Of a DNA stretch of 64,000 nucleotides, positions 39,822 through 51,735 are shown piece after piece (the first letter of the stretch is position 1; the number at the start of each line of letters is the position of its first letter). Under the pieces are notes generated by a model. That model was not told where the DNA came from. It did no database searches and worked only from the letters and a program-made list of their open reading frames with translations. This DNA is from Prorocentrum cordatum (Eukaryota > Sar > Dinophyceae > Prorocentrales > Prorocentraceae): contig CAUYUJ010000147.1 of NCBI GenBank assembly GCA_963575745.1, positions 47,501-111,500 on the forward strand. The letters are read 5' to 3'. The translations under genes were made by a program, and so were the position numbers.

Positions 39822-41183
39822 CTAGAATTTCGAGGCGAATCCAGCGGTGACAACGAGGATTCCCCAACTGGACCAGGAAAGGCCGAAAACGAAGGGGGAC
39901 AACACGCATTCGTATCTTTTTCTCCCCCGAAGGGCAGAGGCAACTGCGGGGCGGTGCATCGTGCCGGCCATGGTGGGAGCCAGCGGCGCCGAAGCGGAGG
40001 CAACGGGGGCTGTGTCATCTCCGGTAGGTGGCGGAGGAGGCGGCGCGCCGGGCGCGGCAGCGGGTCGGCGGAGCAGGGCTCGGCGTGTTCGAAGCTCGCG
40101 TTCTCCAGCGGGAAGAGCGGCACACGTCCCAGCATGTTTTTTCAAAGAGCTGAGCGTCCCTGTGTAGACTTGGCAGTGTGGGCACATGTGCCGGCCTTGG
40201 TCGGTCGGGGTGGCCCCGTCGGCTGCGGCAACTCGGGCCTGCGCGGCGGCAGCCCGCCGTTCCGCCAAGCCGCCAGGGGAGTGTTTCTGTTGCCAGGTCT
40301 GCGCATGCTCATTTTGTCGTTGGGTCTTCAGCCATGTCTTGATCAGGTTCCGCCAGCGTGCGCCTGAAGCTTCCCGAGCCACGTCCGTCCAACGGGTGGG
40401 CCAGTCTTTGGGAGGAATGTCCGTCAGAGTGAGGAGTTCGGTAATGAGCCGCCACCAGTATTGCCGTGTCGTACATCTTCCTCGGGCGCCATGGACCGTG
40501 GCTTCAGGGCGGAGCCAGGGCCAGAGCATTTGACGCTCGACTCGGTCGGCGGGTAATCGAGCCAGGTGGCCAATGTACTGCATTGCACGGAATTCAATTT
40601 CCCTGCGAACCGGGCGGAATCCGCAGCGGTGTCTCACATCCGCCATGGCCTGCTGATCGTCGTGCATTGTGAGTCGTCGTTGTCGGCAAAGACCCATGCA
40701 GACCCGGGTCAAGAATACCTGATACTGCTTGTATTCGTTGCTCGTGAAAGACCGACGCTCGCAAGCGTAGAGTAGACAACTCTGGATGACTGCTCGGGCA
40801 ACCTGTCCAGTGCGCTTGGGGGACAGGCCGAGTCGCGGGAGCTGGCGGGCGAGTTTGCTCCAGAGCTTGGCAGCGGCGGCGAGACGGCGCTGCGTGTCGA
40901 TCTCCTGTCCTCCATCCCATTGAAGCCATCCACCAAAAAACCGAACACTGTCGGTGAATAGCTGTGCAGGATCGTCGTCTGGAGTACCGGGGCGTGGTGG
41001 TAGGGGTCGAACCCCAGGCTTCAGTCGACACGTTTTCCCCGGGTGCAGTTCCTCCCTCCAAGTACGTAGGGAATGCGCCATATTAGATTCCACCGTGGGG
41101 CGTTGAGATTCTCGGCATATTCCCGTGGTGTCGTCCGCAAGCAGGAGGCAGAGGAGCCGAATCAGTTGTACCTGGCGGCCCAT
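39822..41183 (-). pseudogene. LINE reverse transcriptase motif C, thumb and first finger
   Basis: Reads LIRLLCLLLADDTTGICRES (motif C as ADDT), VRFFGGWLQWDGGQEIDTQR, QSCLLYACERRSFTSNEYKQ, FRPVRREIEFRAMQYIGHLA and WWRLITELLTLTDIPPKDWP. A C2H2 finger follows, HMCPHCQVYTGTLSSLKKHA then GTC (about 40140-40190), and an Ala/Pro-rich linker. Finger domains at this position usually bind template RNA or target DNA. Confidence 0.75.
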
Positions 41184-42715
41184 CTTCCGTTCCGTACGCC
41201 TCGATGGCTCTCCATGTATGCGATTGTTGAAGGAACGGCCTTCCCAGTTCGACGCCGTGGTGGCCTCGGGCCTGCTCCCCCAAGAGGAACTCGCGGATGG
41301 CGAAATTGTGGTAGAGGTTGAAACATGCCAGTGAGGACCCGCAGCCTTCTCTGAAGCCGATGGCTAACGTAAAAAGATCCGATAGCCCTTCACGAATACG
41401 GATTTGGTAACTCGTATAGTCGTGTAGACCAGAAAGTACCCGGAGCAGGCGAGGGGGAACGCCGAGTTTGTGGAAAAGGCGCCACGCTAAGTGGCGTTGC
41501 GCCCTTGGGTATGCCTTCGCAACGTCCCAGAATACCAGTACTAGGTGGTCCCACTCGGGCTGGGATGCTGTGTCAATTTCCGTACACATCTCGACCAGGA
41601 CCGTAACGACGAAGAGCGGATCCACACAGCGACGTCCCGGGCGGAACCCCCATTGAAAATCGTGTAATACGTGCTGACGCACGGACCATTGAGAAAGGCG
41701 TGACCCAACTATTCTGGATAGTAGGCGCGACAGAATGCTGAGCAGAACGATTATCCTGTAATTGGTCAATTCTTTGCGATTGCCCTTGTGTTTGTACAGA
41801 AAGATACCGATACCTCTTTTCACAAGGTCGTGCCAGTGGTTTGGGTGGCAGTCCCACATCTGCCAAATCAAGTGCATGACGCAGAAGATCGTGCGCGGGC
41901 CTGCCGCGCGTAGCATCCCGGCTGTGACCTCGTCCGCGCCTGCCGAGTTGTCCCGGAGGTGGTAGATAGCAGAGGTCACTTCGTCGGCCGTGGGGAGGGC
42001 GCCAAGCGTGTCATCAACCTGTCGTACGGGCACAGAGTCCAGGACAGCTCCGGGGATCTTGATTTTGGTGCCGCTCACGTTGATCGCGTGCTCGCGCAAG
42101 TCCTTCAGTCGAAACCGTCCCCGTCCACTGCTGTCCTCCCCGTGCATCACAATGCCCAGCCATGGTAATAGAGCGTAGAAGGCACCCATGTCCCGATTGT
42201 GCATCGCCTCTTCCACCTGCGTGATCGTGTGCTTGACGTGTCGCCAGCGGGCCCTCGTGCGGACACGGTTCAGGGTCTTCAGCGCCGTCCTGTGGGCCAG
42301 CCGAGCCCGGCCATCCGCCGGCGTGCCGGCCGTTCGGCGGACCTCTTCCCAGGCAGTCTGCAGGCTGGAGCGGAGGACGTCGATGTGGATCATGTCGTCG
42401 TCGGTGTGCGGCATGGTGATCTGGCGCGGGCGTTTGCGGCCAACAATGCGTTCCAGTTCCTCCACCAGAATGCTGGAGAGCTCACCCCAGTCGTACGGAA
42501 TGTCTTGTGGATCGGGAAAATCCCCCTGCATAAACCAAGGATCCCCTTCTCCATCTTCCCGGGGAGGGCGTGGTCCAGGACCGCCGGATTTGCTGGTGCG
42601 GCGTCGTCGGGGTGCGGTCTCCGTGGTGGGAGTGGGGCGGACGCTGTCCAGGGCGTCGCGGTGCGGGTCGAGGGCGCGCCAGAGACGAAGGTGGCCTGCT
42701 GCGCCCTTGTTCCGC
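41083..42715 (-). pseudogene. LINE reverse transcriptase, fingers and palm part 1
   Basis: Minus strand includes HLIWQMWDCHPNHWHDLVKR, LYKHKGNRKELTNYRIIVLL (motif 1-2 region), FQWGFRPGRRCVDPLFVVTV, LVFWDVAKAYPRA (motif A with catalytic Asp, about 41507-41535) and GFREGCGSSLACFNLYHNFA (motif B region). The frame is then lost before motif C, which is found in the overlapping frame at 41127-41142. Upstream of WFMQGDFPDPQDIPYDWGEL is a Pro/Arg-rich leader cut off by satellite near 42715. Confidence 0.75.
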
Positions 42716-42719
42716 ATGC

Positions 42720-44070
42720 GAACTGCGCCACTGGGGCCTTCGGTGGAGCTCCCTATGGGGCCACGAGCGCTGCCCTGGGCGGGGGGGCCGCGTGCGAACT
42801 GCGCCACTGGGACCTTCGGTGGAGCTCCCTATGGGGCCACGAAACGCTGTCCTGGGTGGGACAACCGTATGCGACCTGCGCCACTGGGGCCTTCGGTGGA
42901 GCCCCCTATGGGGCCACGAAGCGCTGCCCTGGGTGGGGGAACCGCAAGCGACCATCCCCACTGGGGCCTTTCGGTGGAGCTCCCTATAGGGCCACGAAGC
43001 GCTTTCCTGGCTGGGGGACCCGCATGCGAACACCCCCGCTGGGGCCTTCGGTGGAGCTCCCCATGGGGCCACGAAACGCTGCCCTGGGTGGGGGACCCGC
43101 ATGCGAACGCCGCCAGTGGGGCCTTCGGTGGAGCTCCCTGCGACCTGCGCCACTGGGGCCTTCGGTGGAGCCCCCTATGGGGCCACGAAGCGCTGCCCTG
43201 GGTGGGGGAACCGCAAGCGACCATCCCCACTTAGCGCTGCCCTGGATGGGGGAACCGCATGCGAGAGCAGCCACTGGGGCCTTCGGTGGAGCTCCGTATG
43301 GGGCCGCGAAGCGCTGCCCTGGGTGGGGGAGCCGCTTTCGGTGGAGCTCCCCATGAGGCCACCCAGCGCTGTCCTGGGTGGGGGAACCAACCGCATGCGA
43401 ACACCCCCAGTGGGGCCTTCGGTGGAGCTCCCTATGGGGCCACGAAGCGATGCCCTGGGTGGGGTAACCGCATGCGACCCCCCCCCCGCTGGGGCCATCG
43501 GTGGAGCTCCCTATGGATCCACGAAGCGCTGCCCTGGGTGGGGGAACCGCATGCGAACGCGCCCACTGGGGCCTTCGGTGGAGCTCCCTATAGGGCCACG
43601 AAACGCTGCCCTGGGCGGGGGAACCGCATGCGATCTCTCCCCCCCCCCCGCTGGTGCCATCAGCGGAGCTCACATTAGTATGGGGCCACGAAACGCCGCC
43701 CTGGGTGGGGGACCCGCATGCGAACGCCGCCAGTGGGGCCTTCGGTGGAGCCCCCCATGGGGCCACGAAGCGCTGCCCTGGGTGGGGGAACTGCATGCGA
43801 ACACCCCCGCAGGGGCCTTCGGTGGAGCTCCCCATGGGGCCACGAAGCGCTGCCCTGGGTGGGGGAACCGCATGCGACCCCCCCCCCCCTGCTGGGGCCA
43901 TCGGCGGAGCTCCCTATGGGGCCACGAAGCGTTTCCCTGGGTGGGGGGCCCGCATGCGACCACCCCCACTGGGGCCATCGGCGGAGCTCCCTATGCCATG
44001 GATGGGGGAACCGCATGCGAACGCCCCCACTGGGGCCTTCGGTGGAGTTCCCAATGGGGCTACGAAGCGT
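42720..44070. repeat. 77-bp satellite array, ~17 units
   Basis: Unit: CCACTGGGGCCTTCGGTGGA, GCTCCCTATGGGGCCACGAA, GCGCTGCCCTGGGTGGGGGA, ACCGCATGCGAAC. A few units are shortened or fused (around 43140, 43230, 43340, 44000). 77 is not a multiple of three, so frames rotate and all six contain long pseudo-coding stretches. Same family as 14520-15295. Confidence 0.95.
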
Positions 44071-44140
44071 GTGAGAGGCGCGCTGGGAGCAGAGGCAAGG
44101 AGGGGGGGAGGGAAGAGGCGGGAAGAGGGTGGGGAGGGGG

Positions 44141-44404
44141 AGGAGGAGGAAGGAAGGTGGGGCGCGGGGCGCTGTCTCTTCAAAACGAGGACCCAACGCC
44201 ACTGGACGGTTGGGAACAAGAGGATGGCGGAACAAACCACACCGCTGGGGACTGCCCCGCGACTGCCTTGGCGCTCCGCGCGCAAGGGCGGCATCCCGCG
44301 CACCCCCTCGTGGCGCCAGGCCAACATGAGGCCGACATGAAGTCATCCAGCTTGAGAAATTATCCTGGCGAAGGGCCCGACCATACGCAATTGTTCGTAA
44401 CGCG
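44141..44404 (+). repeat. satellite-flanking element and conserved core, copy 2
   Basis: GGGGCGCTGTCTCTTCAAAA with CGAGGACCCAACG (44165-44200) matches 15330-15372. The core TCCTGGCGAAGGGCCCGACC with ATACGCAATTGT is at 44363-44394. The element separates two 77-bp arrays. No gene. Confidence 0.7.
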
Positions 44405-44980
44405 TTGTGGGTGCCGCTTTCGGCGGGGCTCCCTATGGGGCCACGAAGCGCTGCCTTGGTGGGGGAACCGCAAGCGAACTGCGCCACTGGGGCGGGCCTT
44501 CGGTGGAGCTCTCTGTGGGGCCACGAAACGCTGCCCTGGGCGGGGGGGCCGCATGCGAACTGCGCCACTGGGGCCTTCGGTGGAGCTCCCTAGGGGGCCA
44601 CGAAGCCCTGGCCTGGGCTGGGGGCCCCCATGCAAACTGCGCCACGGGGGCCTTCGGTGGAGCTTCCTATGGGGCCACGAAGCGCTGCCCTGGGTGGGGG
44701 AACCGCATGCGAACTGCGCCACTGGGACCTTCGGTGGTGATTTCTATGGGGCAACGAAACGCTGCTCTGGGTGGGGGAACCGTGAGCGAACTGCGCCACT
44801 GGGGCCTTCGGTGTAACTCCCTATGGGGCCACGAAGCGCTGCCCTGGGTGGGGGAACCGCAAGCGAACTGCGCCACTGGGGCCTTCGGTGGAGCTCTCTA
44901 TGGGGCCACGAAGCGCTGCCCTCTGCGGGGGGACCGCATGCGAACTGCGCCGCAGGGGGCCTTCGGTGGAGCTGCCCGCC
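44405..44980. repeat. 77-bp satellite array, ~7 units
   Basis: Exact 77-bp spacing is visible at unit anchors 44590, 44667, 44744, 44821 and 44898. Unit sequence as in 42720-44070; ends in a C-run at 44977-44987. Confidence 0.95.
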
Positions 44981-45715
44981 CCCCCCCCAGCCCTTCGCCC
45001 TCTCCACAAGGAAGGCGGGGAGGGGCCGCCTCAAACGGCGGGGTGGTGTCCGGCTGTCGCCCAACCTCAGCGCGATGCGCGGCCGCGGACAGCACTCGTG
45101 TGCGAGCGATGCCACGCGCCAACCTCGAGGCGCCAGCATGCGAAGGGGGGGCCCCTTCTTGATGCGCCTAAGTTTCCCCGTCCATTGCGAATGGTAGGAA
45201 GGCGCTCTCCAAAAAGTTGGCGGCCGTCAGTGGTGGCCGCGCGACCTCGTCTTACGCAGAAATGCAAATCGCGCGAGTCCCAGCGGGCCAGGGCGCGGGG
45301 CCCGCGAAGGAAAGCCCCGCGAACCTCCACGCGGCCCCGAACCTGAAGGGCAGCGTTTCTGGGAAAAGCAGCCAGGACGTTCAAGCGCGCAACTGGCCTT
45401 GCAGGCGCATAAACAGGCCATCCCTGGACGAGAGAGCCGCACATGCAGCGGTGAAGTGCGCTGCCCATCGCCTCGAAGCGACGCGCAGAATTCCAAGCGG
45501 CGACCTCTAATTTGGAGCCCCTCCTGGGCACCTCGCGGCCGGCGCTGGCTTTGTCCGCGGGGCCCTCGCGCGGGTCGACAGCAGCCGCGTCGGCAGAGGC
45601 CCTTCGGGCCCTGCGCCGCATAAAAGCAACGGTGGCATCTCAGAGATCAGTCTTGGGTTCCGTGCTGACCAGACTGAGGGGCCAGGGCCTGCGGGCTGCC
45701 TCCACAGCCGCGTCA
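44981..45715. other. GC-rich spacer, possibly LINE 3' flank
   Basis: The minus strand has a protein-like stretch (SALHRCMCGSLVQGWPVYAP, ARLNVLAAFPRNAALQVRGR, 45480-45310) with no recognised domain and competing frames. Could be the 3' end of the LINE beginning upstream on the minus strand. Confidence 0.3.
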
Positions 45716-47290
45716 TCAGCAACCCAGCTGCCGACAACTTTTCATGGCCACGTAATCCGGGACTATCTTCAGTGACGAGGGGGCCCATGCAGCGCGCGCG
45801 GAACCATCTCTGCCATCGACAGCGGTTTTAATTCTAAACCACATGTCCAAAATAGCGCCAACAATATTCCGAGCCCCCCCCCCCCCCCCCCCCCCCCCGA
45901 TTCCAACGCGACAAATGGAAATGGTCCGCGACGTATGCGATGCGTCTTGTGGTCTGCTCCAAGGCCAAGGCGAAAGCCTGCCATTCTCATCGAGGCACTG
46001 TTTGCCTTCGACAACGCAGGACATCCGGGAGACCGCCGAAGACTTCCCCGGGCCCTCAACCGTTTGCAATGGCCCACCGAATGAACCACAGCAGCTGCTG
46101 AGCCGCACCGCCCCCTCCCAGGGTCGGATGAAAACTTACCTCCAGAGCCATCGCCAAAGACGAGCGCCGCTTCAGGATCTCTGGATGCCGAGCAGTTTCG
46201 GAGGCTCTGGGAACCGAGGAAAGGGCCGAAAAGCTCAGGATCAGGGCCACAAAACAACTGGATGTGCGAGCTCCACAGGAGGGCCCCTGGGAGCCACGGG
46301 GCTGGGCTGGCCTCAAAACCCGCGAGGGCATGGGGCACCAAATAATGACTACTGCTATCATCAGAGTGACCTACGTTGCGCTTGCAGAGCCAAATCCTGC
46401 GCAGCAAACTGTCACCCTCCTTGAGACAACGTGGGCGCGACTTTTTCTCTGGGGGGCCCAGCGGGCGCTGGCGCCCCTCGCCCACTGCGCGCCAGTGGTG
46501 ACGCGCGCATTCAGGCCGAACTGGTCGAGCGCCGGACTTCGCGAGGCGGCGCAGTTCTCGCCTGGCCCAACAGATCTGCACCTCGAAGAAGATCCCCCCC
46601 CCCCCCCCCCCCCCAGCTTCGCGAGCGGAGGCGCGCGCCCGCATCTGCCTCCGAGTATCCTCGACGAGCTCGTCCAAGACCTCCGAGACATCGAAACCTT
46701 CAGCTTCGAAGTTGGGCAATCTCGAGGTAGGGGAATGCCAATTGTCCCAGGCACCATGTGGAGGCTGCAGCCAATGCGTGGCCGAGCGCGGCAGCCGTCG
46801 ATCATCAAGGACAGCGGCAACCAACCCCGACAGAAGGCTTTTGACCACGGACCACCCGCGACTGCCCGCATCCACACATCTGCCGAGAACAGCAGGCCCC
46901 GCTCGTTCAACGCGATCATGGATGCTGGCGTCACATTTCCCAGACAGAATACTCTGCGCCAATGATCGACGAAACTCCAGGGCAGGGCCCTCGAGCCCAT
47001 GGGTCATGGCCAAAGATGTGGCGAGGCACCCGCCTCTGATAGGGTCCGTGCTTGGAATCCAACGTTGGTCGGACACGATAGAGAGGGATCATGAGGCAAA
47101 CGTTGGAACGCATATCCAGCCCATATGTGCATGCGCGGCCCGGCGACAGAGGGCGGCATCAACGCGACGCAGAAGGGCGTCGTGGACTCGAGCGTCGGGC
47201 CTAGGCGCGCGACGCGCACGCCGACCCTGACAGCCTTGCCCTGCAGTCGTTGCTCCTGTTTCGCGGCGTTGCACAGGCGCGCAACATGCC
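45716..47290 (-). pseudogene. LINE RNase H region
   Basis: One long frame (47076-45769) includes RWIPSTDPIRGGCLATSLAM, HWLQPPHGAWDNWHS and the RNase H signature FGDGSGGKFSSDPGRGRCGS (46115-46167; first catalytic Asp in DGSGG). The last part shifts frame: DMWFRIKTAVDGRD and WAPSSLKIVPDYVAMKSCRQ (45840-45716) fit the C-terminal RNase H motif. Upstream of 47076 the same frame continues after one TGA with HDALLRRVDAALCRRAAHAH to about 47290. C-runs at 45879-45898 and 46590-46612 interrupt coding. Confidence 0.65.
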
Positions 47291-47294
47291 GCCC

Positions 47295-48715
47295 AAATGA
47301 GAGCTAGCTCGCGCCCGCCCCGCCCTCGTGCACCACCCCCCCCCTCCTCCCCGCGCCCCCTCCCCTTCGACTTATCCTCGTCGTGCCCGTCCGATTCCCC
47401 CCTTCTTCGTGCCCCTCCCCCTCCTCCTCGTGCCCCTGTCCCCTTCCGCCACCGCGCGGCGTTCCCCCGTCGCCCTCTTCCGCCCGACGCGCTGCCCCCC
47501 CCGCCTGCGCCCTCGCCGCCCCCCCCCCCCGCGCGGCCATGCACAATTCATTCCGCCTCCTTCTGTCCCCCCGCTTTCCTCGCCCTCGCGACGCTGGCGC
47601 CGATGCCGCAATTCCCCCCGGCCCCCCCCCCCCCCCTGTTTCATCCCCCGGCCCCGTCGCCGCCCCTTCTCGCGCGCCCTTCCCCCTCCCATCGCGCGTC
47701 GCCCCCAGGCGCCCGCGCCCGCGTCCTCCCGAACCGCGGCCCCCTCCGTGACCGGCAGGGAGATCGGCGGGAACTCCCGCCCAGGCGCCGCTCCAGCTGG
47801 CAGCGCGCAGCGCGCGCGCAGTTGGGCGCGCGAGCTGCGCGTTTCGCCCGCGCACAACGCCCCCCCAGGACGGGCCGGGAGGATAGCGAAACGCCCCGCC
47901 CAGTCACCGCCGCCTGCGAGGAGCGCGCTTCAAATTCACATGGGAGAAAGATCTGCGCGCGCAGGTCACGCCGCGACCTGCGTGGACGGCGGGCCCGCGC
48001 GAGCGATGACGCAAGTGGGCGCAAGAACGGCGCGCGCAGATCGCACCTTGATCTGTGCATTTGGGAACGGCAAGCGCTCGCCACCTTGAAGGCGCCCCCG
48101 CTCTGCCAAGCCAGAACCGAAGTCGACGTCCCCAGCTAGGGGGAGTGCGAGTGCACGCATCCCTCGCCCAGGGCGGCCCCCAGGGACTGCGAGCGCACGC
48201 GTCCCGGGCCCGGGGCGGCCGCCGCGGGGCGCGGCGCCGCGGCTGCCCCCAGCGGCCCCAAGACGCCCCAAGAGGGCCCCGAGGGGCCCCCCAAGGAGGC
48301 CCGACGCCAATTCGACAACACGACAGATGTCACGTGTCTTGGACGTCTGAACGAGCGTAGCTCGAAGCGTCGCCGTTCGGACCGCTGCGCAGGCGCGGTG
48401 GCAGACTTTGCCGCGGGCGCCATAGAAATTATGCGTCGCCGCTGCGACTGCGTCTGGCGGCCGGCGCCCCTTCTTGGAGCGCGCCCCGAGCGTTTGTTTG
48501 CCTCGCGGGCGCGCTGCCCCACCGCGCATTTTTCTCGGGGCAAGCAGGGGGGGCGAGGCGGGGCCGCGGATGGCGGGGCAGGGGGGCATGGAGGATGAAC
48601 GAGGAATGAGGGGGGGAAGAGGGCGCTCCTCCGCCAGAGCCGCGGCCGCCTTCGACCCTATCTACGGAGCAGAGAAAAGAAACGGAGGCAAGGGGGGCGC
48701 CGACGACGGGGGGCG
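47295..48715. other. C-rich 1.4-kb insertion splitting the LINE
   Basis: It lies between LINE RT C-terminus and RNase H. 47310-47750 is strongly C/T-rich on the plus strand with several C-runs; 47900-48120 holds repeated GATCTGYGCGCGCAG words; 48230-48300 has CCCAAGAGGGCCCCGAGG units; 48300-48600 is GC-rich without a convincing frame. No terminal repeats or target duplication could be read. Confidence 0.5.
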
Positions 48716-48720
48716 AAATG

Positions 48721-50737
48721 TCAGCGGTCCGCAGATATACGACATGATTGCGATTCGGGTGGGCACGAGTTCTTCGAGGCATGCCAATCCCGACCCTTGC
48801 TGAATTCACGAACTCCTCCAAACTGCGTCGACGCCGCGCCCCCTGCACCCCCTCCTATGCAACGGCCTCGCGACAGGGGGGCAGTGGATTCGAAACCCGC
48901 GCTCGAATTGGCCGCCTGAGGCGATGAACCCTGTGCCTGGAACCCATGGGAACTCTGAGGTGCAGCGCCTATGGTCCACAGGCCTTGAGCCGCTCGACGG
49001 AAAGCAGCGCGGCGCCTCAGCCTGGTGATTTCTCCAGCCTTCTTAGCTCCAGCAGCCAATCTCTGAATGGATTTCTTTGCAATTCCCCGACGGCCAGCTG
49101 TTGCGCCGACGCCAAGATCCACGCCATTTAATAATAACTTCGCAGGGATGTCATGGCGTCGTAGAGATTGCGCTACTTCACGGCCATCTTGGGCGCTCGA
49201 GGCAGCGATGGCCGACGCGTCAGAGATGATTAGACGACGCGAACGAGCTTCCTCGCACGGCACCTGCGTGGATGAGAGAAGCTGCCCCTTGACCACCTGC
49301 CTCGGGCCGCCCTAATTCCTAGCAGCTGTGCCATCGATGAAAACCAAAATGGTGGCGGAAGCAGCCCTGTGGTGGGCTGTCTGACGCAGCTGATGCACTG
49401 GCGTCTTGGCGATCCTTACACCATGAGGAGAGCCAGCCACTCAGGGCCTTGCGGAATGGATGGGTTCAGTAGGTGCAGTGGCGCCGCTCAAAATTGGACC
49501 TCCAGCAGCGCCACAGCGGGAGGGAACTCAAGAGGAAGAGCCGCTTCCGAAAGCAACACCCAGGACAACGAGTCGTATAACTTCTCGAAGCACAGCGGCA
49601 GCGTGGCGGTAGAGATACAAGGGGACGCCGCTGTCTCGTCAATCAGCGCGCGTAAAAGCGCAGCTCGCAAAGCGCTGCTACCTGCCAGTGGCGCCCCAGA
49701 GCTGACGGGCCCTCAGACCATGGGGATCTGACTCCATATAGACTGCGACTGCGTACCTTCGCAGTCTCAGGCAGGCAGCAATCCCACGACTCGCTCACCG
49801 CCCGTGGGCTTGAGTAGAAGTGCCCCATTCGTGCCCATCAGCCGCGAGGGCCATCTACATGCAGCTTCGATGTCCTCCAACAGCTGCGCCTGAACTCCAT
49901 GCGTCCTTCGGGGGGAAGTCGAGCACCCAGAGGTGCAAGAACGCCCGCCCCCGGTGCCTTGCCAGGTAACTTCCCGACGACCTCATCAATTCTATCCAGA
50001 TCAGAAAGTGGGAGCGGTTCTTCGGAAGCCAGCCGTAGAAGGCGGGCCATGGTCTGGAGGATGTCGTCGAACGTGTCAACCGGATCCGTCCACAACTTCT
50101 CCCAGCTGCTGCGCTTGAGCTCGATTTGGCTGGCAGGGTCAGCCGGCGCCCTCCCAGGAAGGGTGGGTGCGCGACTGAGCCAGGCACCTTGACCATGGCG
50201 CAGGTTGTCTGGCTTACTCTCCCACTGCACCTTGGCCCAGGAGACGAACTCACAGCGACGCTTGCACATTGCTCTGCCTTGGGCTCTTCCTGCCAGGCAC
50301 TCAGCGAGCGAAACCAGATCTTCTAATTTGGCCTCCGAGGAGCTGCTGAGTAAGCTGGCCCATCGTAGCCAGCGGGCGCGGTCCTGGGCCCCTTGCTTGC
50401 CGAAGTACTCACCAGCGTCGAGGTGCTCCGCCCACAGACGCCGCGTCTGGAAGTGACCTAGACATGCCGCCTGCTGACTCGGATCTTTACCGCGTCGACG
50501 AAGGGCTTCGTATCTTTCCAAACTGGTACGGGCTAAGCCCCATTCTGCAAAACCATCGACAATGAGGGTTCGTCCAGGCGCTGCCTTCGGCCCCTGCCAC
50601 TGAAACCCACAGGCTCTGCTGAGCTCCGCTGTCACTTGAGGGGGCCCATGGTGACTGGTGATGTCGTCTGTCTTGAAGACCCAGCCGGTGTAGGCGGCCG
50701 CGACCTTGTCCAGGCCACCTGAATTGACCTGCCCCAA
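48721..50737 (-). pseudogene. LINE reverse transcriptase
   Basis: Fingers: ELKRSSWEKLWTDPVDTFDD, DRIDEVVGKLPGKAPGAGVL (49960-50120). Motif A region: LPLCFEKLYDSLSW (49560-49600), lacking the usual Asp at one position. Motif C: TILVFIDGTAAR (49325-49350), with DG instead of DD. Thumb: RRLIISDASAIAASS, REVAQSLRRHDIPAKLLLNG, VDLGVGATAGRRGIAKKSIQ, EITRLRRRAAFRRAAQGLWT (49290-48950). Spread over three frames. Confidence 0.7.
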
Positions 50738-50800
50738 GAAATGGCGAAACCGAAGGTGCGCACCTTCAGCGCGTCCAGGGCATTCCCTGGCCGCAGTTGG

Positions 50801-51714
50801 TCATGACCCTGCAGGAATATGAAACGTTGCGGCATCTTCTGCTGCATCAGTGGGCTGTTTCTCGTCATGGAGAGTGTCGAACTCCAGCTTTGGGACCTCA
50901 TCGGGCAATGCGGCCATGCGCTTGGCCAGGTTCTCGGCTCGCTGCTTGGGCCGCTTGCTGCTGAGGTTGATTGTCTCCTTAGGCCGTAACACGCGAGGAA
51001 GTGGCTGTGCCAGTTGAAGGCGTTGATGCCGATGCCCCTTGAAGGCCCATCGGGCGTCGAGCTGGAGCCCGCACTGGGTCTTCCAGCGGGCTTCAAAGCA
51101 CCCCCGCAGCTCGAACTTGTCCTTGGTGCCAGCCTTGGCCTGCGCATAATCGATCAAAGAACCCCCTGGTGGGCTTGCCGCGCGTCGTTTTGCAATTGGG
51201 CGGCAACAGGACCTCACCACCAAGGCGATCAGGTCATCCAGACTTGAGCAGATCCTGCTGAACGAAATTCCAATCGGGGTCAACCAGACTGCCCACGAAA
51301 GATGCGGCCGCTGATCAGATCGGCCTGTTCCTACCACTGGTGCCAATACCAAGGGACATATACAGTGCCAGCGCCGCTAGGTTGCCAGCAGACAGATTTA
51401 ACACCATCGCGGCGAAGCCTTTGAATGGGGTCAGTGACTCGGCTGGCTAAAGCATGCTGGCGCGCACTTTGGAATGAAGTGACAGCTAAGTGCTTCCTGG
51501 CCAACGTCAGCTCGCCCCCTGAGGATCCTCCCCTGCCAGTAGGCACGCTGCCCGTGGCCGAAGATGTCCAAACGTCCTTGTTGAGATCCTGCTTTGCCTT
51601 GGAGTGGAAGGCTTTGGCGGGGCATGCGCACAAATCGCAGCACATCAGAGGGGGGCCTAAGCCTAAGCAAGACATCGATGTGTTTGGGGTCTCCACTCCG
51701 TGATGTTGCCACAC
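50801..51714 (-). pseudogene. LINE endonuclease (EEP/AP-endonuclease-like), degraded
   Basis: Reads GSSGGELTLARKHLAVTSFQ (the SGG..L.R..L motif), GSLVDPDWNFVQQDLLKSG (GDWN-like site, 51290-51235), GGSLIDYAQAKAG (51165-51130) and WKTQCGLQLDARWA, where the usual SDH/THC-G histidine is Gln. These residues nick target DNA in active elements. Frame changes and stops near 51320 and 51240. Confidence 0.55.
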
Positions 51715-51735
51715 AGAAGTGACATTGTACCACCT

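Larger units (their letters stand above)
38545..42715 (-). mobile_element. LINE with C2H2 fingers, 5'-truncated and frameshifted
   Basis: Non-LTR retrotransposon on the minus strand. Reverse transcriptase occupies 42600-40400, zinc-finger region 40200-39230, 3' tail to about 38545. The 5' end is lost exactly at the edge of a 77-bp satellite, and no endonuclease domain is visible. Three frame changes (near 41180, 40100 and 39460) inactivate it. GTGCTGCGTA repeats and the tail units recur in the copy at 37385-38120. Confidence 0.8.

Noticed and set aside
42720-44980. Many 60-570-codon frames over the 77-bp arrays
   Set aside because: Frame rotates with each 77-bp unit and all six frames give similar lengths.
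49336-49352. Possible SL relic (CCATTTTGG on the minus strand)
   Set aside because: It encodes the motif C region of the LINE RT in frame; the short match is coincidental.
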